Shown: positions 51,162 through 61,140 of the stretch, in pieces
How the letters are laid out: every line of letters begins with the position of its first letter
How positions within the stretch are numbered: the stretch's first letter is position 1
From: Opisthocomus hoazin
Taxonomy: Eukaryota > Chordata > Aves > Opisthocomiformes > Opisthocomidae
Direction: 5' to 3'
Length of the DNA: 64,000 nucleotides
NCBI RefSeq assembly: GCF_030867145.1
Contig: NC_134415.1
Coordinates: forward strand, 15,726,417 to 15,790,416
Translations under genes and position numbers: made by a program
The notes under the pieces: generated by a model
Told to the model about the DNA's origin: nothing
The model's input: the letters and a program-made list of their open reading frames with translations, nothing else
The model's database searches: none

Positions 51162-51190
51162 TGCGAGTGCCCCGGCAGAGAGCCCCAATC

Positions 51191-53984
51191 GGGGAGCCGA
51201 GCAGGAATCTGTACTGGGTTGCTGATGGAGAAACGCGGGTGGTAGATTGATAAGAGGGACTTGCGTTTATTTTCAGTTGAAATTAAAAAGAGACTAAACT
51301 AGAGGAAGTAATTAATTTAGGGCTTGCGTCAGTGTAGATTGTTATTATGTTTTAAAAATAGAAAGAGGGCTTATTATGAAATGTTTAGTGTAACAAATAT
51401 GATCCCAATCTCCTACCTTCCTTTGGAAAATATCTGGGGGAGGAAGGCAAGGAGAGCTCCTGGGAGTGACATTACTCATGTATAGACCATTATTTTCAGT
51501 TATATCTGGGTTACAAATATGTAATGTTGTTCAGCAAAGCGTAGGGAAGAAATCAGAGGCTTTAAGGTATGAAAATCTAAAGCTGAACAATTCTTAAGAT
51601 GCACAGTACCAGAAACCTTATAATCCACGTGCCGTGGTTCAGATGTGGAGAGGAATGACACAGATACCAAAAAAGGCATCGAGATGCTCAGTGCAGTTCC
51701 AGGAGCAGAATTTTCTCCTTCCCTACAGAAAAGGAAAGCGCATTTCTGGAAGCAAGAAGTGACAGATGTGGCATCTCAGCAGCTGGCTAAACATAAAAGC
51801 ATGTATCAGCAGGTGATTACTGGCGCGAGGACTTATTTTTAAAGTGTCTCATACTGAAAGGGTCAAGCCTTTTTTAGCGTTAGCATTAAGATTTACTTTA
51901 GCTTCATGGCATGTTAAAAATAGTCTTTCAGCAGCAGCATGCAGAAAAGTAAGAGAAGACTTCGCTGGTCAAGGCACTCCGTGCTTTGAACGTTTGTTTT
52001 TTATTACAGCGTGCAGCGGAGAGGAACTTGGCAGGTTCTCCAGTGGGTAGGATAGTACTGAAGGGAACGGTTATTCCTGGCCTCAGCATAAGCCGACGGT
52101 ATCTGGGAAGGAAACCATGGGGCCTATCTCCTCCTTAGATGAAAGATAACCACAGTTACTGTTCTCTTGGGAGCACCTTGCACATCCACAGAAGTGAAAA
52201 TCGGGGCAGAAACTACCGCTGTGGTTCTGCCTGTCTGCTGTGACGGGTAAAGCCAGCCAGAATCACCAGGAGGTAACCCGGGTGAATTTTGGAAAGGGAA
52301 GATGGATATCGCCTAAGAGGCAGCCCAGAGCTGCCCTGACGCAGCGGGGCTCTGCGCCATCCCTATTTCACTGCTGTGGCTAAAAGTCACATTGACTTCA
52401 AAGAGGTATCTAAAACTGTTCCAAACTGCTTATATCAGCTTTACTGTAACCAAAGAAAGCCACGGTTCATGGCGAAACATGTTTTGCTCTCAGCTTTTCG
52501 TAACTAGGTACGCTGCTTTGGTTTATAGTTGTCTAAGCTAGACTTAGAGAAGAAATTCTGGTCCTCTGCCCAAGTCTTGAGAAACAGTTTGGGGTAGGAG
52601 AGGGAACTGGCATTTAAGACCAAATCTGCCATGCAGAATTTGCCATCAAGTTCTCCGGCGCTTCTTGCCAGTGAGACTGTGTCCCAGGGGCTCAGCGATG
52701 CTCTCTGACCAGTTCTCCCTCCTGTTCCTTGCCCTCTCTGACAGAATTGCTGTGGATCAGGTCACCTGGTGCCTGTTTTGGCCTTTCATAATGATGTAAA
52801 TCACCACAGGCCTTCACCCTCCTGCATACAAACGTTACTTTTTGAAGGAAAAAAAAAAAAAAGAGACACCAAACAAAAAGCATCACTTATTTACTTCCCC
52901 CTCCCCTCCCTTATGATGATCAAGGAGGCAGAGTAAATATATTTTCTCAAGATCTGAACCATCTTGGGGAGAAGTGACTGCCTCCCCCTCTCCCAGTGGT
53001 AAAACGGAGCCAGTTGGGTGGCCGGTGCCTCATAGGCGCAGCCGTGCTGCAGGGATGCGTCAGCCCCACGGGCACAGCGCTGACAGGGCTGGCAGTGGGC
53101 TAAAGGTATATCCTCTGGGTGGGTAGTCGGCTTGGTTTTTTGTATGGTAGGAAGGTGAATTTCCCGAATAAACTGAAGTCTGCACTGAAGTGGGAATGTG
53201 GAGAGAGTTGTATCTGGGTGTTGGATGGAGGACAGTTTTTAAATGATTTCCTCTCACTGCGAAGGCGACTGGTTACTAACCGGTGAAAGCAGCTGGCCGG
53301 TGTGGATGGATGTGTCTGGGTAGAGCAGCGGGAGCAGATCTGAAGCACCACCTGTGCAGGGGAGGGGTTTGTGAGAAGCAGGATGACAGAATGAGGTGCA
53401 GCTACTGAGTACAAGCTCAGGTAAAGTTCATGCTGAAGATGAGATTTATTTCTAGTGCTATGTTAAATAAGGAAGATTTCTGGATGACATTCGTGAAGAT
53501 AATTATTGCTTATGATGTTGTACAGTGTTCTGTATTTACATTCATAACGTTACTGAGCAGATACTGATCCAGCATGGTGACTGCTGGGGAGAGGAATGGA
53601 GCAGGAGCAGCTGGAACTGGCTGACAAGAAGGCTGGCTTCCTCATAGTTTAAGGGTTAAATCAAGATGCAGTAAAGCTTCAGAAAACATGCTGCCAAGAT
53701 AAAATGAGGTGATTACAAATGGGCAGAGTTGGCCAGGGTGACAAGACCTATTTGTACCTTTAGTTGGGTTTCATTGACACTTACGGAATTAATAGTCAGG
53801 CGTAGAAACAAATGTTTGTCTTATGGTTCTGCCACTAGTTAAGTCCCCAAGAGCAGTTAGTTAATGATTTTTGTAAACAGCTGTGAGATTTTTTTCTTTT
53901 GAGAGGCTACTGAACTGTTGAATGTGTTTTACTCCTTTTTGTTTGTCTTTTTTTTTTTTGTTGGGTTGTTGTTTTTTTTTTCAG
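51191..53984 (+). other. Candidate intron 1 (distal part)
   Basis: AT-rich sequence between the island and the next candidate exon. It has an A-run at about 52850-52862 and T-runs of 12 and 10 (53948-53959, 53972-53981). The second T-run directly precedes the acceptor TCAG at 53981-53984 and serves as its polypyrimidine tract. No CR1 is recognised here. Confidence 0.5.
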
Positions 53985-54285
53985 AGGAGATAAGCCATTT
54001 ACAGGCTGAGCCTAAGTTCCAGTAGCACATTTTGACCCCTAAAGCTCTGAAAATGTGAAGGCGATAGTTGAATACTCAAACGAAATCGTATCATCATGAC
54101 CATAGTAGCTCTTTATCTGGGACCATTTTACTGAAATGTAACTTGAAATACTGTTATGCTTATCTTTGAAATTATGCAAGTTGCGCAATACTCTGAAAAC
54201 TCGATGACTGCTTGTATCTCATGAATGCCAGGGAGCCACATTAAGGGTTTCAACCCCCACTGTGTGTGGGACAACAACATACATC
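53985..54285 (+). other. Candidate second exon, mostly 5' untranslated
   Basis: Bounded by a strong acceptor (long T-tract, TTTCAG at 53979-53984) and a donor, GTAAGTATG, at 54286. At 301 bases the size is plausible. It holds a series of short ATG-initiated frames: ATG-TGA (54053-54058), a 12-codon frame (54096-54134), ATG-TAA (54136-54141), a 22-codon frame (54156-54224) and a 7-codon frame (54221-54244). An ATG at 54225 then stays open to the exon end. This could be a uORF-rich leader exon carrying the start codon, or a non-coding exon. No homologue was recognised. Confidence 0.42.
54225..54285 (+). CDS. Possible start of coding sequence, 20 codons into a splice donor
   Basis: The frame from ATG at 54225 begins MPGSHIKGFNPHCVW and runs through 20 codons plus one base to the GTAAGT donor, so the exon would end in phase 1. 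The context is weak (T at -3, C at +4). The preceding 22-codon uORF ends in TGA at 54222-54224, abutting the ATG directly. The peptide is not one I recognise. No downstream exon that continues the frame can be identified inside the window: joining to the splice-like site at 57328 meets a stop after 13 codons. The call depends wholly on the exon being real. Confidence 0.22.
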
Positions 54286-57200
54286 GTAAGTATGTAAATA
54301 TTGTGTTAATGTTGTTTACTTGCGCTAAATAATAGAAGAAAGCTCACCAAGTCTGATACACTGCTTTGATTTCTATCATAAAGGTCAACAGGGAACAAGT
54401 GAGATAAGAAATTAAATGGACTGATATGTTGAGTTATTGTGCTGGGGCTCATTCTGAATTATCTAAGTGAATTTTTCTGTGGTTACACGTAAACAGCAGC
54501 TGACCTTCTGTAGAGATACAAGCGCTGATGATGAGCCGTGGTCACTGAAACTAGGTATGACTTGCTTAGTCAGGTCTGCAAACTTGTTTAGATGCATTTA
54601 GATGGCAATTTTTTTTTTTTGTCATCTGTAGAGAACTTTCTAAAAATAAATACTTTGTGTCTTTGCTGGGAGGATCTAAAATGTAGGGCTTGGTATATTT
54701 TTTTAATCTGTCTGTTTGAAATACCAAATGTTTCAAATCCTGTTCTCACTGTTTTTCTGTAGAAATTTTGTGTATCTGAATATTTGTGTTGTGCCTTAAA
54801 CAAAGGAAACAGGTGTTGAGTCTTTGAGTTTTTTTTCATATTAGAATATTAGACACTACCATAAAAATAGTAAATAAAAGCAAACTGTTAGTCTGAAAAT
54901 CTTCTTATTTTTTCAGTTAACTTTTTAAAAAGTCTTTACAGTATAACAGTAAAGTCCAGCAAACCCAAAAACCTAAAGTCTGTTATGCTGGCAAACGCAA
55001 GTATCCATAAGTTGGAAAATGCCTTAGAAAATGGTGATACTTATGTAAGTGCATTATGGTCATAGTATTTCTCATAGCCCTCTTGCCTCAAACAGTATGT
55101 GCGATGAATGAGGTGAGAAGTAACAAAAAGAGAGGACCTGTTTGAAATTCTGGACTAAAGCTGAAGGTCCTCCTTTGTCATAGTCCTTTTGGGTGGTGCT
55201 GGGCAGCATTGTAATGCAGATGGTGAAGGAACCAAATAATGGTTGCACAAGAAATATAGTCTTGGGATTTCCTAACTTTGTGTTCTTTGACTTTGCAACC
55301 TTAGTGTTCCACATATGATATTTCTAATTATGGGGTTCAGAATTCTCAGTGATACTCTGCAAGGAAGATCAAAGGTGCTCTGCTGCTGCCACAGTCAGCA
55401 TCTGTGGAGCGTTTCTCCAAAGAGGTGGTGAAACCAGCTTTCTAGCCAGCAGAGTTCTCTGTCATGATCTTCACAAGGAGAAACCCTGATACCTACAAGA
55501 GTATGAGTAACAACGTTTGAAATCTACACCAGCAAGCAAGGAAGAGGCAGGAAGGAGGTGGTAGACAAGACATGAGGCTTAAGTCTTCCGTGAAGAAGAG
55601 GCTGATGGATCTTGTTGCTCTGATAAACACTTTCTCTGTTTCTTCTGTTCTAGTAAAACTCTTTATTGACTTTTGAGAAGGTGGTTTTTTCAAGCCATAC
55701 GACTGGGTCAGCTCCTGTGTAATAGTTTTTTGTTTGGTTGGTTTTTGTAGTGCTTGAGTGGTGCACGAGGACAGTAATGTACAGGAACGCCAGTGTTGCT
55801 GGGGATTTATTCCCCACATTTACATTCTTGCCTTTTTGTTTATTTTCCTCCCCCTTATTTCATCTATATTTTCAAGAAGCATCTGACAGCACTAATGGAT
55901 TCTTCTCATTAAGAAAGCTTTTAAATTTTACAAAAATCAATACTTAAGTAATTTAGAACATTAAAAAAAAAAGCCTTGTGCTACCAGAACAATTTTTGAA
56001 TGTTCCTCTTAATTCTAATACCTACTAAATCTAACCTTCTTAATTGGATATTGTGATCAGAAGCAAGTTGCATTCTTTCTTCCTTCTAGGTGTATCACGA
56101 CTTCTGGTTAAGTAAAGCCTAAATTGTGTGTGTTTACATATACCTTTTTCATGAAGGTCTAAGTATTTTCTAGAAATCTCTACTGTTTTGCCTCAGTTAA
56201 TATGGTTCAGTGTACACTTTGATTTAGTTTGACTTTAATTCTATTTATTCATGAGACTGGGTAAATTAGATCTGAAACTCAGGCAAAGATTAGTGGTGAA
56301 GCTTAAGGTGAGTGTTTTGGTTTGCCTTTTCTCTCCCTTTTTCTGTGCTCAAGATGCACACCATGAACATCCTGTCTTCAATGTGACATACCACCATTAA
56401 GGAAGAGCATCTTGTTCAGGCACTCTTGCCACTGCTTTTAATAATGAATTCTGCTGGGGAATGGTCATCAGTATTACTTTTTCGTTTTTATTTTTGGGTT
56501 ATTTGATAAACTGTCTTTTGGGAACTAATGCATAGTCTCAGTTTAGTGAAAATTTATCTCCAGAGAATGGTTAGGCCAGTCTTCTCAAGGCTCAGATTTC
56601 AAATGATAGCTTAATCAATTTTAATTTACAAACTCTCTGTCATGTGAAGCATTAATGTGACTCACTGGTTCTTTGAGAGTACATATTTCTGTAACCACAG
56701 AGAATAAAAGCAAAAGCATCTCCGACACTAAAAGCTGTGTGTGCCACAGTGAGGGTGAAGGAAAAAGAGAATGCAGGTTCTGCCTTTAGTGGTTTGATGT
56801 GAAGGCTGGCCATACCATTTCTCCCCAGCACTATGGTCCTTGCAAAGGCACTTTTCTTTAGCTTTTGTATGGCTTGTGTGTATTCATTTGGAGGATGGTA
56901 TGTGGCTGTGTAGTCTTTGGTGTTTCCCTTCTTATAGGGATGCGTGACTCCTGCAAATAATGTTAGGGGTTAGCCCAATTTAAGGAAGACTTGAACAGTA
57001 GGAGAGCTACATGGTGAGTGAAAGGGGGACAGGGAAAGAATAGTGCCATTGATTGTCCTGCATGTCAGATGCAGCTCACATGTTCCTGCTCTACATACAA
57101 AAGATTACTGCTCTTCATTGAGTTTAAGCTGGTTCTTTGCTTGCTCATGGCTCTCTAGCAGATGACCTTGGAAGAATAACCACAGTTCATAAGAGGGTAA

Positions 57201-59662
57201 TATGCAGTGTATCTGGGGTCTTTTCTTCTTGGATGTTTAAAAACAAGATGGGAATGTGGACATAAAGAATGGAGCAGTGTGTCCACATATAGGCTGTATG
57301 TATGGCATATGGAATTGTATTTTATTTCAGCCCAAACACTTGGGGTGGAAAGGTGAAATACGAGGCAGGTGATGCTCGCAACGGTTACAATTCTGCTGCA
57401 CACCTAACAGTATTCCCTGGCCCAAAAGATGCAACAACTGAAGAACTGCAGTCCCAAAGAAGAAAATACAATAGAAGAGCCCAAGTAGGTTAGGAATCTG
57501 TAGGAGTTCCTAAATGAATTTGTGAAGACAAAAAAAACCCCCCACCTCTCCAAACAAAAGTGCTGAACAATCGAGTAGTTTATGCTACAGACAGCTTTCA
57601 GATTTTTGTCTGAGAATGAATGTCACTTTTAGTTGCAGTAGTTATTACACCTTGAGACCACGATGGTGCCTCTACTTTGGCCGTGGAATATGCATTGTGA
57701 ATAAGGCTTTTTGTGACATGGTAGAACAGCTGGGATGCTGGGATATGTGCTGACAACCTTATAGGAGGAAGAGGCAGGAGTAGCATCTGATAAAGCAACA
57801 ACAGAGAGGTTGGAAGCTTTTTGACACTGCCTTTGGTAAGAACAGTGTATCCATTGAAATGTAAATATTTAAGTGTATTCAAGGTATCTCTGAAAATGCA
57901 AAAATTTGATCTGCATAAAACTGAAAAATCTGTGAGGAAAGAAGCAAGCTTCAATGCTCAAGTGAGCAATCTAAACATGAAGTTAAATTCTGTTGCTAAA
58001 TTCCAGCTAATTTTCCTGCATGAAGTCTGTTTACACGTCTTTCTCCCCTGCATCTGTGTGTAAGGGTCAGTCCCTTCCCCAGTTCCACTGTCCTCTATCT
58101 CCTGGTTCCACATCCCTAGTTCTTATGCCGAGGTTCTGTCCTTCCTGAATTTGGGTTGATGGTTATTCCTTCCTGCTGAGTTGTTTGTGGGGACAGAGCA
58201 ATGTGAGCAGGAGGGGGAGTAGTTTTAACAGAGAGGTGATTTTGCAAGACTTTAGCTGGCAGACACTAAGCTACTGAATCTTGCAAAAATTACACACTTA
58301 AAACACCTTAAAACTAGCCATTCTGCTAATTCAGAGTGACAGGAAAAGACATGTTGCTAGATACAAATTTGAATGTCAGGACTAGCTTTAAAAGTACAGA
58401 ATGCCAGAATTTTTTAGCAAGGCTGTGGATTTCGGTAGGTGGTGTATGCATAAGAGTAAAGGGCGTTGTAGTGGAGCGAGGGAGTAGAAATACGTAATTG
58501 TGTTTTGTCTCATTACAGAAACAGTTTAACAATTTCTGTTAAAATTCTCCCACCTTTTTCTAATCCTCCCAATAAGCAAACATACACAGATTGCTGCAGA
58601 TGAAGGATAGAAAATGTTGACTTGAATGGCAGTCTTAATATTTATAAACAACTATGAAAATGAGCTTTAAAATGGAAGCGTCCAAGACATCTGATGGGTA
58701 GGTGGACATGTTAAAAAGGCGTAATCTAAGAAACTGTGTGTATGCTCTGTGTAATAAAACAGTGTGGTATCTGTGGAATTAGGAGCAGCTGTCTCTGTTA
58801 TGTATGTGTGTACATTAAAGATCCTTGTCTGAAAAGGTAATAGATAATTTTTCAGGTGCTCTGAATCACTGTGTTCTTTCAGTCCATCTGAGATAGCTGT
58901 CAGTAGTTACTGGGGTTTCTGCATTTCAAAGTTTGTAGTTCTTGGGTTCACATCCTGAAAGTACAAATGTGGTCCCAAAGACAAGTTTTACAGCAGTAAC
59001 AATATATAGGAGATGGGGCTTGAAAATAGATGATAGTTACAGAGTATTACCAAATTCAAGAACTATCTCAATTTCTCTTGAGTAAAAGTGAAGCCACATC
59101 TCATTTTTTCACTGTGCTTTTCTTCAAAACTGAGTATCTGAAATTGGACACTGGCTGCTGCTCAGTCATGTATTTGAAACACCCTTGTTAGAAAGTTGTA
59201 CTTTACGATGTTTAGTTTTCCTTGTTCATTTTGAATAGGCTAAGTAGCTGTGAAATGTGTGCCCTTCTGCTTGCACAGCATCAGAGGAGAGACAGCTTTT
59301 AAAGCTTGCAGACTCAGATTGTTCATGGAATTTGACAGGAAAGAATCTATTCTGTTCTCCATGCAGGATTTGAAGTAGTGTCAAACATAGATATCTTCTT
59401 TTTTTTTTTTTTTTCATTTTATGCTGAAAGAAAGAATTTTCCAAACACAACAGTTTGGATAAGAGCTCTATTTTGATAACTTCCAGGAGATTTGCTCTTT
59501 CAACCTTCATATTCATCTTGATGGCCAAGAAAACATAATCTGTGGACAAAAACACTCTAAAAATTTAGTATGGCGTTCTCTAGATAAAAATGCTTTCCAA
59601 AATATTAAATTTTTCAGAGAAATGTCATGTATTTAGGGAAAAATACTGTTCATGTCTTGAAT
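54286..59662 (+). other. Candidate intron sequence
   Basis: About 5.4 kb of AT-rich DNA with no convincing exon. A splice-like acceptor with a short open stretch at 57328-57485 was considered and not accepted. A T-run of 16 lies at 59399-59414. Confidence 0.45.
59399..59414 (+). repeat. Poly-T run of 16
   Basis: Sixteen consecutive T preceded by ATATCTTC and followed by CATTTTATG. This is simple sequence. Read on the minus strand it is a poly-A run without a recognised retroposon body next to it. Confidence 0.95.
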
Positions 59663-59985
59663 GATAAAAGCTGGAACAGACCACTGGGAACCTGTCTATG
59701 ACAAGCTGTAGGCCTTTCCTGAATCCTTACCCAGTTCTGTGTCGGTATGACTCCTAGCTCTGCCTGGATTGTTTGACTTAGACAATGGGCGTTTTATATC
59801 TTTTTTTCTTTTTTAAAAATAAAAATGCAAATAATAGAGAATCCACCACAGGGCCTGGTAAATTGTTCTTGCTGTTAGAAAAAGGTACTTTTTCTTTCTT
59901 ACCTTGTGTTGTCTAGCTTCAGTCTAGCAAACAGAAGTGACAGTACCAGTCTTGTGGCTCTTCTGAAACCCTCTTTTGTTCAGTG
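59663..59985 (-). mobile_element. Ancient CR1 (L3-like) 3' fragment, reverse strand
   Basis: Reads as the reverse complement of an old CR1 3' region. 'Aaaagctggaacagaccact' corresponds to the terminal block. 'Gagaatccaccacagggcct', 'ggtaaattgttcttgctgtt' and 'ttgtctagcttcagtctagc' follow in the order found in the CR1-L3-type repeats shared by birds, crocodilians and turtles. It is highly diverged, with no octamer tail left. An old, fixed insertion in the inferred intron. The subfamily is judged by pattern memory only. Confidence 0.65.
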
Positions 59986-60954
59986 GTATCCTCCCAGAAT
60001 CATGGCCACTGGGACTGGACACGATGATGGCCAAGTATAGAATTGCTGGACCTTCCCGTTCCCTGGTCAGTGCCCTCTTATGCAGCAGGGGATTGCAGTA
60101 GCACCTTGTGACTACAGTACAAGAGGATCAGGTTCAGCTGATTATCTCTTCTGACCTGCAAAACTCTCATTACTGTTTCTGAGCACAATCTTCAATCCTG
60201 AAAGTGTGGCCTGTGTGATTTAGTCTTAAATTTTAATCTTCAATGCATGACTTTGGCTACTGGTAAAACTCAAATGGCTTGTTGATGTTCTGGTATCAGC
60301 TAATCAAGATGATGCTCTTCCTCTCATTTCCATTATCTACCAGTTAATTTTCCTCTCCTCTCCCTGATCCCCAGTCCTCTAGTGTAGGTCATTTTAGGGT
60401 AATTCCCCAACTGAAATGGATGAATTGAAGGCAAAGAGTTTAAGAGCATTGACTGGCAATGCAGGCTGGAAGTCCTGCTGAGCAGAAAGCCCCCACGAGT
60501 CCTAACACCCATAGAAAAAAGCGCCACAATTTCTGTTCATAACATCTTGTAACATCAGTCTGACTTGGGAGTGACATTACCATTTATGGCGTACAAACAG
60601 GGAGAAACTCTTGGAAATCAGGCATTAAGCTGGTGTGTGAGAAGTCATGCTTGATCTACTCTGAGATTCCATGACAGCAAAAAGGAATATTCCTTTGGTT
60701 TTGAGTGAACATACTAGGCAGAAGAGGAGCTGTGTACGTTGGGTGTTGTACAGACCTATCCTTCCATTACAGCTGTATCTGGTTTGTTATCTTGTCATCT
60801 ATTTAGTAAAGCAAGAGTCCTGATTCTGGTCTGATTTCCAGTAGTTATGGCCTCCAATAGTTACACTGATTGAACTACTGCTAACTGAGAGAGAGAAATG
60901 TGGAGGAAGTGACTCAAAGCGAATCTTGGTTGTTTTTTAAGCTATCAGAAAAGT
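59986..60954 (+). other. Candidate intron sequence
   Basis: AT-rich DNA with no supported feature between two CR1 fragments. Confidence 0.45.
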
Positions 60955-61140
60955 GTCATCCTGGTGGACGACAGGTTAACCATGAGCCAGCAGTGTGCCC
61001 TGGCTGCCAAGAAAGCCAATGGGATCCTGGGGTGTATCAAGAAGAGTGTGGCCAGCAGGACGAGGGAGGTTCTCCTTCCCCTCTACACTGCCCTGGTGAG
61101 GCCTCAATCCAACCCCTACTATTCTGTGATTCTGTGATTA
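60955..61140 (+). mobile_element. CR1 LINE with large internal deletion, plus strand
   Basis: Starts in the ORF2 C-terminal coding region. The frame beginning at 60955 reads [20 protein letters not shown] and continues to ...[11 protein letters not shown]. It then jumps directly to the CR1 terminus, 'tccaacccctactattctgt', and the tail GATTCTGTGATT. In a complete CR1, several hundred bases (the ORF2 end plus most of the 3' region) separate these blocks. The coding part is undamaged over about 50 codons, which suggests a young insertion. No target-site duplication is obvious. Confidence 0.9.

Larger units (their letters stand above)
50080..51190 (+). promoter_or_regulatory. CpG island promoter
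   Basis: About 1.1 kb of dense CpG and very high G+C, peaking at about 50420-50870, in a sharply AT-rich background. A GC box (GGGGCGG) lies at 50315. The island contains a GAGC tetranucleotide repeat (50665-50684), a consensus plus-strand splice donor (50715) and a G-quadruplex motif (51134-51161). Islands of this size in birds usually mark the 5' end of a gene. Open frames of 100-190 codons on both strands through the island come from composition and are not called as genes. The direction of transcription is inferred from the donor and from the exon candidate at 53985. Confidence 0.88.

Noticed and set aside
57328..57485. Internal exon with acceptor TTTCAG at 57322-57327 and donor-like GTAGGT at 57486
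   Set aside because: The donor is weak. Joining from the 54285 donor in phase 1 meets a stop after 13 codons, and the one frame that stays open encodes nothing recognisable.
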